Assembly: GCA_029834535.1 (NCBI GenBank)
Contig: JAQMWT010000390.1
Span: forward strand, 62,001-126,000
DNA: 64,000 nt
From: Chrysophaeum taylorii
Lineage: Eukaryota; Sar; Pelagophyceae; Pelagomonadales; Pelagomonadaceae
Direction of reading: 5' to 3'
The notes below the pieces were generated by a model. It did no database searches and had not been told where the DNA came from. It was given only the letters and a program-made list of their open reading frames with translations. This document shows, piece after piece, positions 8,544-18,179 of this stretch (position 1 is its first letter; each line of letters begins with the position of its first letter). The position numbers and the translations under genes are program-made.

Positions 8544-9713
8544 TTACCGGTGAGGATCCCAGACCCAGAGGTTGCAGACCCACTTTTCGCCTTTTTTGAC
8601 GGGCATGCCCGCGTGCAGGGCGAGGTCGTCCGCGTTGCCGTCGGGGAGCATGTTGTAGAAGAGGACCGCGTCGCCGCGGTTCGGGACGACCTGGAGTCCC
8701 TTGCCGTTAAAGGCTTTTGGGAAGGACGTCGCCCCACCCTCATCAGGAACATGGATGTACAACAGCAAAGTTAAAAACCGCTGTTCGGGGGTTCCGTCGT
8801 CTCCAAAGTCGTGGTGCGGCGCGTACTCTTGAGATTTCGAATAGTGAACAACCTGCAGCTCCTCGGCGTTGTGGGACGGACCCAACAACGTGTCGTTGAT
8901 GCCCAGGACGTGACCAAACCGTCTATATATGTTATCCAGAACAGAGGACTTTCCACGGGGCAACCAGCCGTTGAGACTCGTGCGCGTTTTGCTCTGGAAG
9001 CCGCCGCCTTGTCCGACCATCGACTGTCGAACGACCGTCTTTCCTAATTCCACGACGTGATCGCACTCGTCCCGCGACAACAATTCGGGAATCAAAAAGA
9101 CGCGCGGAGCTGTCGAGAGGACCGTCAGCCGCAGCGCGAGGGGATGGTCTGGCCCGAAAGGCGTCGCGACCGCGTGAGTTTGGCCAACCTTCTCGGCCGG
9201 CCACATGTGCAAAACCGGCGGGTCTCGCGGATAAAAGCTCAACCAGGGAGTCCCCGTGCGCTCTTCGTACGCCTCCATAAACGCCTTCTCGCGCAGCGCA
9301 TCCTGGTACTCCTGCGACCTCCGAATTTCCTCGTCGTCGGGCTCGATGATATAAAAGTTTTTCGCCGGAAGCATCTCGAACCTCGCGATCTCCGCATCCC
9401 CGCGCTTGAAGAAGAAGGTGTGCGACTGGTACGTCATCGTCGCCGTCCGGCCGAGCCCCGGGACGCGCCCCGAATATGTCCCTTGTGGGGTGCCGTCGTC
9501 CCAGTACATCTCGAGAGCTTCGCGCCGAAAATTACGAAACTTGACCCCCATCGATGCCCCTTTCGTCTTTCGCGGCTGCTCGGTCGGCCGCTGGTGCCGG
9601 AGCTCCTTCACCGACACCCCGATCTCCTCGAGTGACAGATCCTCGTACTCCCCAGGGTCCAGGAACACATCCTGGCCAAGAGCGACCCAGAAGAACAAGA
9701 ACAGCTGCAACAT
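8544..9713 (-). CDS. Prolyl 4-hydroxylase (2OG-Fe(II) oxygenase) with VHL-beta-like N-terminal domain
   Basis: 389 codons from the ATG at 9713; an in-frame TTG two codons upstream is not needed. The first 14 residues (MLQLFLFFWVALGQ) are a signal peptide, placing the enzyme in the secretory pathway. Residues about 55-103 resemble a VHL beta domain (FRNFRREALEMYWDDGT, then SHTFFF). The C-terminal half is a P4H catalytic domain: Y297-x2-H300-x-D302 (YAPHHD), the distal His 367 and the 2-oxoglutarate Lys 377 in LHAGMPVKKGEKW. It should hydroxylate proline in cell-wall or collagen-like proteins. It shares a 115-bp divergent promoter with the next gene. Confidence 0.9.
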   Translation of the reverse strand: MLQLFLFFWVALGQDVFLDPGEYEDLSLEEIGVSVKELRHQRPTEQPRKTKGASMGVKFRNFRREALEMYWDDGTPQGTYSGRVPGLGRTATMTYQSHTFFFKRGDAEIARFEMLPAKNFYIIEPDDEEIRRSQEYQDALREKAFMEAYEERTGTPWLSFYPRDPPVLHMWPAEKVGQTHAVATPFGPDHPLALRLTVLSTAPRVFLIPELLSRDECDHVVELGKTVVRQSMVGQGGGFQSKTRTSLNGWLPRGKSSVLDNIYRRFGHVLGINDTLLGPSHNAEELQVVHYSKSQEYAPHHDFGDDGTPEQRFLTLLLYIHVPDEGGATSFPKAFNGKGLQVVPNRGDAVLFYNMLPDGNADDLALHAGMPVKKGEKWVCNLWVWDPHR

Positions 9714-9828
9714 CCTCAACGGACCGTCTTGGCCGCGTGCGTTGCAGAAGAATACAATACAATTTTATATATCAATATCAATACAATACAATCAATCCCT
9801 CTGTTAACGGTCGTCGTCGGTCGTCCTG
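9714..9828. promoter_or_regulatory. Bidirectional promoter region
   Basis: 115 bp between divergent start codons of the P4H gene (minus) and the GLG1-like gene (plus). It is far more AT-rich than its flanks and holds a TTTTATATAT block near 9760-9770 plus ATACAATACAAT repeats on both sides. It is the only space available for both promoters. Confidence 0.5.
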
Positions 9829-10785
9829 ATGTTGTGGTTCTTTGTTGTAGGCTGTGCGGCGCAAGACTTGGAGAGTCTGCTCGCGGCCCAGGACGTCGTG
9901 AGTCCCCAGGGCCTCATCATCATTCGTCGGGAGATTGTACCGCTGCGGCCCGCGGCGGACTTCGTGGTGTCGCGCTACGACGACGACGACCGCCGTGATT
10001 TTTTCGAATGTCCTTGTGGCCGCGACGTGGCGACCTTGTGCGCCGAGACCCTCAACGAGCGCGACGACGACTACTCCGTCTTCGCGACAGTCTACGAAAA
10101 GCGGTTGTGCCTCGCGCGCCAGAAAATCTCGCCGCCGTGCGAGGCGCATCTTCGCGAGGCGCCGACGGTCGTCGAGTACTGCTACTCCGACATCGAAAGA
10201 TACTGTGCCGATGTTCCTCCCGGCGACAACCGCGTTCATGCCTGTCTGGCAGCCTCGGACCTCGAGCCCGTCTGCGCCGACTACGTCGCCTCTGTCGTCC
10301 AAGACGACAAAGACGTCGATTTTTTTGATTCTATTATCGATGCCTCTCTCAACCTCATCAAGACTCTCTTCCAGGATGACGACGTCTTTTCGGATCCGTC
10401 CTTTTCACCACCACCACCACCACCACCACCACCACCTGCTGTGGTGAAGAAGAAAACTCTCCATCCCCGCTACCAAAAAGAAGGCGAAAAAGAAGAAGAA
10501 GAAGAAGAAGACCGCCCCCACCACCAAAAAGAAGAAGAAGAAGAAGAAGAAGACCCAGCACCCACGACGGACTTGGACAACAAGAAGGAGAAACCGCAGC
10601 ACCACCATCATCATGCGGCCAAGTACCTCCGCACCGTCCTCTTCTTTTTCGTCCTCGCTTCGGCCCTCGTGGCGCTCGCCACGCTCCTTGGCTACACCGC
10701 GCGCAAAATCAAGGAACGAAAGGACAAGCTCACCTTCAAGTCCAAGCTCGCCCCGCTCCTTATCGAAGGCAACGATGCTGCTTAG
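9829..10785 (+). CDS. GLG1-like Cys-rich type I membrane protein
   Basis: 318 codons. The N-terminal hydrophobic stretch MLWFFVVGCAA is a signal peptide. Residues 60-155 contain paired cysteines in the spacing of GLG1 (Golgi apparatus protein 1) repeats, e.g. YCYSDIERYC followed by HACLAASDLEPVC. A low-complexity stalk follows (Pro run near 200, Glu/Lys runs, a His run near 262) and one membrane helix at about 268-292, then a basic cytosolic tail (KIKERKDK). The topology is therefore lumenal Cys-rich head, stalk, one helix and a short tail. GLG1-family proteins reside in the Golgi; the role of this one is unknown. The stalk repeats are GAA and CAC slippage products and may vary between strains. 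Confidence 0.7.
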   Translation: MLWFFVVGCAAQDLESLLAAQDVVSPQGLIIIRREIVPLRPAADFVVSRYDDDDRRDFFECPCGRDVATLCAETLNERDDDYSVFATVYEKRLCLARQKISPPCEAHLREAPTVVEYCYSDIERYCADVPPGDNRVHACLAASDLEPVCADYVASVVQDDKDVDFFDSIIDASLNLIKTLFQDDDVFSDPSFSPPPPPPPPPPAVVKKKTLHPRYQKEGEKEEEEEEDRPHHQKEEEEEEEDPAPTTDLDNKKEKPQHHHHHAAKYLRTVLFFFVLASALVALATLLGYTARKIKERKDKLTFKSKLAPLLIEGNDAA

Positions 10786-10800
10786 GCAGCATGCAAAAAT

Positions 10801-10885
10801 CCCCCCCCCCCTTGTTCTTTCTCACTTCTTAATTTCTTCCCCCAGTTAGCACGTGAAGAGAGGCTAGCAGCAGCGACAGACAGAT
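10801..10885 (+). promoter_or_regulatory. Polypyrimidine tract, CAG and G-box upstream of enolase
   Basis: A 45-base pyrimidine-rich tract ends in CCCCCAG at 10844, followed by CACGTG (10850-10855) and the enolase ATG at 10886. The tract plus CAG looks like a 3' splice site, so the enolase message may have a 5' leader intron. CACGTG is a G-box/E-box core. Only 100 bp separate this gene from the preceding stop. Confidence 0.35.
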
Positions 10886-12253
10886 ATGATGCAGCGGCGG
10901 CTGTTTTCCCCAGCAATCAGGCGCGGTATGGCGACGATCCAGGCCGTCAAGGGTCGCGAGATCATCGACTCGCGGGGGAACCCGACGGTAGAGGTGGACA
11001 TAGTGACGACGGGCGGCGGGATGTTCCGGGCGTCGGTGCCCTCGGGAGCCTCCACTGGCATCTACGAGGCCGTCGAACTTCGCGACGGTGGCGCCCGGTT
11101 CCTTGGGAAGGGCGTCACCAAGGCCGTCTCGGCCGTCAACACGATCCTCGGCCCTCAGCTTGTTGGGATGGACCCGCGGGACCAGGCCGCAATCGACGAA
11201 AAGCTTCTCCTGATCGACGGCTCGGCGAATAAAGAAAACGTCGGCGCGAACGCCGTCCTGGGGATTTCCCTCGCTGCCGCCAAGGCCGGGGCGGCGGCGA
11301 AGGACCAGCCCCTCTTCCGCCACTTCGCCGACCTCGCGGGCAACTCGGTGACCCCGATGACGATGCCCGTCCCCTGCTTCAACGTGATCAACGGCGGCGA
11401 ACACGCGGGCAACAAACTCGCTTTCCAAGAGTTCTTCGTCATACCGACGGGGGCAGTCTCGTTCAAGGAAGCGATGCAGATCGGCTGCGAGGTGTTTCAT
11501 ACCCTCAAAAAGGTCATCAAGCAAAAATTTGGCGGCGACGCGACGCTCATCGGCGACGAAGGCGGCTTCGCTCCGCCGTGCGACGCCGACTCGGGCCTCC
11601 AGCTGTTGATGGAGGCGATCGACAAGGCCGGGTATCTCGACAAGTGCACCGTCGGCCTCGACGTCGCTTCCTCCGAGTTCAAGGTCAAGGACAAGGACCT
11701 CTACGACCTCGATTTCAAGACGGTCGAAAACAAGGACCAAACAAAACTCCTCTCGGGCGACCAACTCGCGGACTTCTACGCCTCTCTCTGCGACAAGTAC
11801 CCCATCGTCACCATCGAAGACCCCTTCGACCAGGACGACTGGCCCAACTGGACCAAGGTCTGCGCCAAGCTGGGGGATAAGGTCCAGATCGTCGGCGACG
11901 ACCTCACCGTCACCAACATCGACAAGATTAAAGCGGCCGTCGACAAAAAGGCTGCCAACTGCCTCCTCCTCAAAGTCAACCAGATTGGTTCCATCTCGGA
12001 GTCCATCGCCGCCGTCAAAAAGGCCAAGGAGGCCGGCTGGGGTGTCATGACCTCGCACCGCTCGGGCGAGACCGAAGACACCTACATCGCCGACCTCGCG
12101 GTCGGCCTCTGCGCGGGCCAGATCAAGACCGGCGCCCCCTGCCGCGGAGAGCGGACGGCCAAGTACAACCAGCTCCTGCGCATCGAGGAACTCCTCGACG
12201 ATCACTCCATCTACATCGGCAAGGACTTCCGCACCCCTAACTGGATGGCCTAA
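10886..12253 (+). CDS. ENO: Enolase (phosphopyruvate hydratase), probably organelle-targeted
   Basis: 455 codons, full length for enolase. It catalyses 2-phosphoglycerate to phosphoenolpyruvate in glycolysis. Conserved segments are all present: SGASTG, the catalytic Glu in GDEGGFAP, metal ligands in [14 protein letters not shown] and GDDLTVTN, the catalytic Lys in [18 protein letters not shown] and the C-terminal [11 protein letters not shown]. The core starts at M15 ([12 protein letters not shown]). The preceding 14 residues, [14 protein letters not shown], have four Arg, no acid and a helix-compatible pattern, as in a mitochondrial presequence. Mitochondrial lower glycolysis is known in diatoms and relatives, which makes this plausible. 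Initiation at M15 would instead give a cytosolic form. Confidence 0.97.
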   Translation: MMQRRLFSPAIRRGMATIQAVKGREIIDSRGNPTVEVDIVTTGGGMFRASVPSGASTGIYEAVELRDGGARFLGKGVTKAVSAVNTILGPQLVGMDPRDQAAIDEKLLLIDGSANKENVGANAVLGISLAAAKAGAAAKDQPLFRHFADLAGNSVTPMTMPVPCFNVINGGEHAGNKLAFQEFFVIPTGAVSFKEAMQIGCEVFHTLKKVIKQKFGGDATLIGDEGGFAPPCDADSGLQLLMEAIDKAGYLDKCTVGLDVASSEFKVKDKDLYDLDFKTVENKDQTKLLSGDQLADFYASLCDKYPIVTIEDPFDQDDWPNWTKVCAKLGDKVQIVGDDLTVTNIDKIKAAVDKKAANCLLLKVNQIGSISESIAAVKKAKEAGWGVMTSHRSGETEDTYIADLAVGLCAGQIKTGAPCRGERTAKYNQLLRIEELLDDHSIYIGKDFRTPNWMA

Positions 12254-14325
12254 CCTCGCGTCGATTCGACGAAGATGCGAGGTATACTTTCTTACTGCAC
12301 GTCCTCTTTCTTCTTCCACTCTTCTTCTTCTTCTTCTTCATGTTGCTGTTGTTGTCCTTGTTGCTGCTGGGGCCCTGCGGTCCTTCCTTCCTTCCTTCCT
12401 TCGAACATGCAGAAGCAGCAGCAGCAGCAGCAGCAGACCGAGGTCCCAACGCGTGCAGAAACGCGCTCCGAGATTTTCTACTTTCAATCTAGGGTTTGCG
12501 GCATGGGGGCCACGACGGGTGGACCGACGGACCGAGCTTCGACTTCTTTGTTTCGTCCTTTGTGCTGCAAGGACGGCGTCATCTCTTGGAAATCGGACAG
12601 CAGCAAGAACTATTATTGCCGTGCCCCCTTTTTATTAGTCGCGAGATGCGAATCTGGACAGCGACGACTCCTCCGTCCAAGCAGCCAAGGGTCTCGCGCT
12701 TTGCCTCGATGTGAAATCTCAAGTGAATCCCCTTGGTGATGCATATGCATACATCCACCCCCGGCGCATCATGACGATGATTTTTCGTGTGATAGATAGA
12801 TAGATAGATAGATAGATACTCACGAAGAAGAAGATGCCGCTCGGTGCTCCGTTCTTCGATGAGCTGGTTCGCTTTGGTCGGAGGCAGCGCTGACAACTTT
12901 TGACCAAGCCAACAGTCCCAAGACGCAACTTGCTTCGTGAGGGCTCCAATTCGGGCGGGAGTAGGCACCACCAAGAAGCTGTAGACGGTTGGTGGTCACT
13001 CGACGAGTGACGGAGTGATGACAAGTGCAATAAAATTCGTCGGTGAAGCTGACGATTGTTTTTTTGATCTGTAGACTGACTGACCGACTAGTGGCAACTG
13101 CGCTATGCTGCAACTACTATGCCATGATCCAGTACATTAATCAAAACTTCATCTTTCGACCGAGGCAAAAAATAAATAAAGCGTGCCAGGTTTAATCCAA
13201 AACTGGTCATCTGGCTTGACGATGACGCAAATTGATTCGGTCAAGGACATGCCCATGCGTGACCAGTAGCTATTTGCGGCAGCGCGTATTTTGGACTGAG
13301 GAGATTCCGTTTTCGCGAATATTTTAATTAACTGTCTGCGGGTGAGTGGGCATACTTGGGCCCATTCGCTGAGACGCGACAGGTGCATGGCCAGCCACCT
13401 CAGCGAAGAAAGGAGACACGCACGCACGCTGGGTCACACGACAATGACACGCTTACACGCAAGTCACACCCACCACATTGTTGTAGCTCCAAAAAGAAAG
13501 TCATGTCTGATATCAAAATCTTTCCGCAAGGAACCGAAGAGTCCGAGGGAATAATGCCTATTGATTGCGCTGCCAAGGCCTCTGCGCCAACTCCCACGTC
13601 GAGCTCATGCAACGATGATGGCGCAGATTGCGTGCTGCGCCGGGGCCTTCGCTGAGTGAATTGAAGACTCGAGAGCGACGCGATGGTACATTCTGCACGG
13701 GTTCGGCGTTGTTGTACTTAACGAGGTTGTTCGTGGGAGCGAGCTTCTCGCCAATGATATCGCGCCGGTGGTGAGAGTCGTTCCAGCAGCAGCACAACAA
13801 GACTGGAATTTCCCTCGTATGCCAAATATGCTTCGCAAGGGGGCAATCAATCAATCAATCAGGTAACTAACTCCGCGTGTCCTCTCGCAGTCCGTCGGGA
13901 TGCATGAGAGTCCAACGCTGTGCGAGGAATCGAATCATATGGCGCCGCCACACGGGTCCTCCAGTGTTCACAATAATACACTCAAAGTCCCGCAGTCATT
14001 ACTATTATTTCCGTGGGTGTTCATTGTGCGGGCACGTCCAATGGCTGGTAATTTGGAGCGATTAGAGTATTGAGTTTCTGTCTCGGCCGGTCGTTCGTAC
14101 CCATCCGTTTCGGGAGCGGTCCGGCGAGTGGAACCTTCTGCCGCAAGGAAGTGGGAAGTTCTTCTTCTGATGCGTCATCTCACAGTTTCTTCTTCTTCGG
14201 AACATCATCATTACCGTTGAATGTGTAACGGTAGTTGTTGAGGTTCGTTTCCCTGAAACGGAAGGTAGTTCTTATGATTATAACGTCGACGAGTGGCCAG
14301 GACCGACTCATTGATAAAGCGCGTG
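12254..14325. other. 2.1-kb intergenic region without a supported gene
   Basis: Holds CTT/CTG/CAG runs (12310-12435), a GATA-type microsatellite at 12790-12822 and an ATCA repeat at 13847-13861. Open frames here are short, low in complexity and without recognisable domains. Composition is less GC-rich than the genes. A multi-exon gene cannot be excluded. Confidence 0.6.
12790..12822. repeat. (GATA)n microsatellite
   Basis: Seven near-perfect GATA units (GATAGATAGATA...) in the gene-free region downstream of enolase. Confidence 0.9.
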
Positions 14326-14766
14326 ATGAGGACGTGGGACGATCCCGTGGTGTGGTCGAACTTTCCGCTGCTCGTATTGGGGGCGTTGTGGTCCAGGTAT
14401 GACTCGCGGCAGGCGATATTGCTTGGGTGCGGCGCTGCGGCGTCGGTGATGTACCACTCGAGTGGCGAGGAGCGCTGGCTCCAGACGGATCGCGTGCTCG
14501 CGATGGCCGGGTTCGGCTCGTCGCTCATGGTCGCCTACGAGGTGCGCGCCGTGTTCTCCGCCCCGGAGGCCCTGGCTCTCGCCATGGTTGTGGGTCTTGC
14601 ATTCGTTGCGTACCGGCTCGGCGACAAGCGGAAGGGGAACGCGTCTTACGAGGCTTGGCACACGGCCTGGCACGGCTTGATCGTCCTCGGCCAGCTCATG
14701 CTCTTCGCGGCGGCGAGGAGTCGAAGCACTAGTAGTGGGAGGCCGCCTTCTAGAAGAAGTTTATAG
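14326..14766 (+). CDS. Small multi-pass membrane protein, CREST-like
   Basis: The first ATG in frame is at 14326 (146 codons); the frame opens earlier only with a GTG. Four to five hydrophobic helices are visible. Three features together resemble the CREST superfamily of membrane hydrolases (alkaline ceramidase, PAQR, Per1, TMEM8): a Ser in the first conserved helix followed by YH (SVMYHSS), an Asp shortly after (LQTDR), and a C-terminal H-x3-H (WHTAWHG). In the family these residues form a metal site. This protein is shorter than usual (about 200-250 residues), so an upstream exon may be missing. The assignment is inferred from motifs. The next gene begins 90 bp downstream on the same strand. 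Confidence 0.45.
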   Translation: MRTWDDPVVWSNFPLLVLGALWSRYDSRQAILLGCGAAASVMYHSSGEERWLQTDRVLAMAGFGSSLMVAYEVRAVFSAPEALALAMVVGLAFVAYRLGDKRKGNASYEAWHTAWHGLIVLGQLMLFAAARSRSTSSGRPPSRRSL

Positions 14767-14856
14767 AAGAATAATATCTGGTAGTAGTAGTTGTTGTTGT
14801 ACAAAAAAATAACGACCGGTGTTTTTTTGGATGAATGCACTATAACGCGCGCGCCG

Positions 14857-15888
14857 ATGGGATTGACACTCAGCAGTAGTCGTCTAGCTGAGGGTGCCGT
14901 GCCCATCGCTCGGCACCAGACGGTGGTGGTAGAGGTGGGTCGCGACGCCGTGATCACGCTGCGCGGGTACGACACCGACGGAGACGTGCTCCGCGCACAA
15001 GTGGTTTCGCTGCCCGAGTCCGGCACGCTGTCGCAGCTGTCGTCGGTTTTTTCGAAATACGCGTACGAGCCAAAACGCGGGAAGGCCGTGGTGGCGCCCA
15101 GCGTAGTGACGGGCTCGAAGAACCGCGTTTATTACGCGAGACCAGAGTACGACGCCGAACGGGGCGACGGAAAATGGGGTACGTTCGAGTTCGCCGTATC
15201 CGACGGGTCTGACGTCAGTCGCGCCGGCCGCGTGACCCTCGTGCCGCCCTCGCTGCGGCTCGTTGTGTCGTGCTTTGATGCGAGCGACGAGGGCTGGCGG
15301 ATCGTGCGCAGTCGAGCAACGGTGCCGACCTGGGACGCTGCGAGTTTCGGGAAAGGGTTGAACAGATTTGTAGTTGCAACCGACGATCTCATGAGCTTCG
15401 CCGACGGCACCGAGCGGAACGCCTCGCGGTGGATGTTCGAGGCTCCCAGCGCCTTCCACGGCCAGCACAACGCCGCCTACGCGGGAAAGCTCAAGTTTAC
15501 CCTCGGCGCGCTCGCGGGAGACTTCGAAAACGAGGCGCCGCCACGCCACAACTTGGTCGAACTCGAGTGCGAGACCTGCCGCATTCGCCTCGCCTTTCCT
15601 TTGTGGAACGCGACGACGCCATTCACCGGCAAGACAACCACCTTTTCCATCGACCTCGTCGAGACCGCGGGCTGGATCCGAGATCCGAACAACGACCTCC
15701 TCCCCTGGCCCGCGCCCTCCCAGTGCGCCTTCATCCACGCCCTTTCCTCCATCTCTGCCCTCCGCATCCTGGGGGACTTCACGGACTGGTACGAGTCCGT
15801 CGCCCTCGACGACGTCTACCTCGAGGCTGCCCCGCACTCGCCACACGTGGTCCCTATCTGCGCCCAGCACCTTCCGTGCACCTGCTGA
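14857..15888 (+). CDS. Laminin-IV (laminin B)-like domain protein with cadherin-like N-terminal module
   Basis: 343 codons from the first ATG at 14857; 22 upstream codons are open but begin with TTG. Residues about 25-135 look like a cadherin-type beta-sandwich repeat (VITLRGYDTDGDVL, later FEFAVSDGSD). Residues about 145-330 match the laminin IV/B pattern: SCFDASDEGW, RWMFEAPSAFHGQHNAAYAGKL, VELECETC, and a terminal LGDFTDW with SVALDDVYL. Four or more Cys suggest an extracytoplasmic protein, yet no signal peptide is visible at this start, so an upstream exon is possible. Domain identification is from motif pattern. Its stop is 19 bp from the next open frame. Confidence 0.6.
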   Translation: MGLTLSSSRLAEGAVPIARHQTVVVEVGRDAVITLRGYDTDGDVLRAQVVSLPESGTLSQLSSVFSKYAYEPKRGKAVVAPSVVTGSKNRVYYARPEYDAERGDGKWGTFEFAVSDGSDVSRAGRVTLVPPSLRLVVSCFDASDEGWRIVRSRATVPTWDAASFGKGLNRFVVATDDLMSFADGTERNASRWMFEAPSAFHGQHNAAYAGKLKFTLGALAGDFENEAPPRHNLVELECETCRIRLAFPLWNATTPFTGKTTTFSIDLVETAGWIRDPNNDLLPWPAPSQCAFIHALSSISALRILGDFTDWYESVALDDVYLEAAPHSPHVVPICAQHLPCTC

Positions 15889-15907
15889 CATCATAACAAA
15901 TAATTCG

Positions 15908-18146
15908 TTGTTCTCATCCTTCGTGCGGGAGGCGCTGTCGCGGCTTACGTCGGGGCGGCTGCCGGCCTCGCCGCTGCGGTGGCTCTACGTCGAGCTGTCG
16001 CAGCGCAATTTCTTCTTCTTCTTCTTGGAAGAAAAAGAGGAAAATGAAGAGCCTCGATGCCGCCGGTGTTATGGTGGAGACCTCGACCCTGACGAAAGCG
16101 ATGAGCTCGGTCGAGGCCTCGCGGCCGTCGAGGGCTTCGTGTCGACGACAAAGTGGGAGGGCTGTTTGTTTGACGGCTACAGCGCGGGCCTCGTGCGCGG
16201 GGTTCGGGTGGGCGCGCCGCGGCTCGCGGCCAACGTCGAGGTTATCGTTTCCGGACCCGACTTCTCCCGAGCCGTCGAGGTCTTCGCGAGAATCGTGCTT
16301 GCCGAGTACCACGCGGCCCGCGGCCGCGCGGATCGAGGCCTCGTGCTCTCCCTCGAGACGGCCGACGACCACGACGACGACATCGCCCCTAGTCTCGTCG
16401 ACGCGGCGAGAAGGCTCGGACTCGGAGCGCGGAGAGCCGCGGAGGCAGTCGGCGCGGCGGCGGCCGCCTCTCGCGCAGGTCCGCCGACCCGAAAGTGGCA
16501 CCTGCCGCGCCTCGAAGAATTCTCCCGCGCCGTCGCGAGCGCGACGCTCCGCCGCCACCCCGTCTGCCTCTCCGTTCTCGCGAGAGTCGGGTCGGAAGTG
16601 CGACGCGCAGATTGCTTCTACGCGCTCCACTATCGCCGCCACGATGCTGCAAACAGCAGGACGCAGAGCTTTTGCGACGACAACCACCACAGGGGCCGCG
16701 TCGTTTTCTTCTCGGAGAGCGCCTGGACCACCTGGCAGCGACTGAGGTTGGAGGGGGAACCTCCCCGGAGGATGAAAGATTTGGTCCGCCGCGAGGTGGC
16801 CGAGCCCCGGCTTCACGAGGAGGCCCGCGTGGCGCGAAATTTGAGGGAAAGGGCGCGAGATATCGCCGAGCTCTTGGAGCTCGGCGATGTCCCCCCCTGG
16901 GTCCGCGAAAACGCGAAAGCTCAGCTCGCAAAACTCGCGGCCGACGTCCTCGAAGCGGCGGTGGAAAAATGTCTCGACCCAGACGTGCGCGTCTTCCTCG
17001 CCCCCGCTCTTCGCCGCCACCTGGAGCATATCTCTCCTTCGACCAAGAAAGTCACCCGGCTCCGCGGCATGCTGCGGGTCGTCGAGCTCGCGGCCAACGC
17101 GAGAATGTTCCGTGCTATGGAGGGCACGCGAGCGTGGACGACGCTCCGCGAGGCGGCGACCCGCGAGGTCGCCGCAGAGGCGGCGGCCGCCGCCGAGACC
17201 ACGCGTTTCGCCACGCTCGAGTTTGAAGACGACGACGAAGCAAGCGCCAAAAATTACGACGGGATTTTCGAGTGCCGGTTGGACGATTTAGTCGGCGAAG
17301 ACCGAGCGTTCGGCCTCGGAATTGCTGCTCTCGCCCGGCACGACGAGGAAGCGAAGGACGCGCGAAGCAAGATGCTCGCGGTCGCGCGCAGCGGCCTGCC
17401 GGTCTTGGTCCAGCGCGTGCTCTGGGACGGCGGTGCGGGTACGAGCAAAAAATCGTGGGACGCGACGCTCGAGGCGATCGGAGTCGAGGCGTCGTCTGCC
17501 GCGGCGGAGCAGCCCGCGGGATCGTCCCTGCTGGCTCGGACGCCCGTGTTTGAGGGGTGGCTCGAACCGTCGGAAAGTGCGGCGGCGGCCGACCTCGCGA
17601 TCGCGAAAGCGCGAGCTTCGGAGGCCGACCGCGCCGCGCGGCGCCTCGCGGCTCTCGCCGATCGCTCGAGAGCATTCAGAAGCGTCCGTAAGCAGCGCGA
17701 GGCCGTCGCGGCGCTCCGGGCGCTCCTCGCCGCGCACGCCGAGGCCGACCGCGAGGCCGCCGAGGCTGCCGTCCGGGCGGCGGCTTCCCACGCTTCCGAG
17801 GCTGAACCGCCCGGCGTCTGGCGGCTCGGGGGCCTCTACGGATCGTTCCACGCTCTGCGCGCGGCCAGCCGCGGCGCGCGAGCGATCGAGCGCGCCCTCG
17901 TTCAGCTCGCGCCGCTCGTCGATGGCGCCCAGGAGGCCGTCGACGCCGCCCTCGGAGCAGACGCTGCCCCGCGCGCCCGCGCGTACCTCGCCGTGTGCGG
18001 CGACGCGCCCGTGCTCTTAGGGTTGGACGCCGACGCGCCAATCGAAGCGCAGCTCGACGTTGTTTTGGAGTGCCGGAGCCCGCGCGAGGTGAGCGCGGCG
18101 CCGCGCGCCTTCGGCGCCGTCAAGGCTGCCATCAAGCACCTTGATC

Positions 18147-18179
<33 letters not shown>

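Noticed and set aside
10829-12319. 496-codon minus-strand frame
   Set aside because: Exact antisense of enolase, Asp/Val/Gly-rich, typical of GC-rich codon complement.
12275-12739. 154-codon poly-Ser/Cys/Gln frame
   Set aside because: Made of translated CTT, CTG and CAG repeats; no unique domain.
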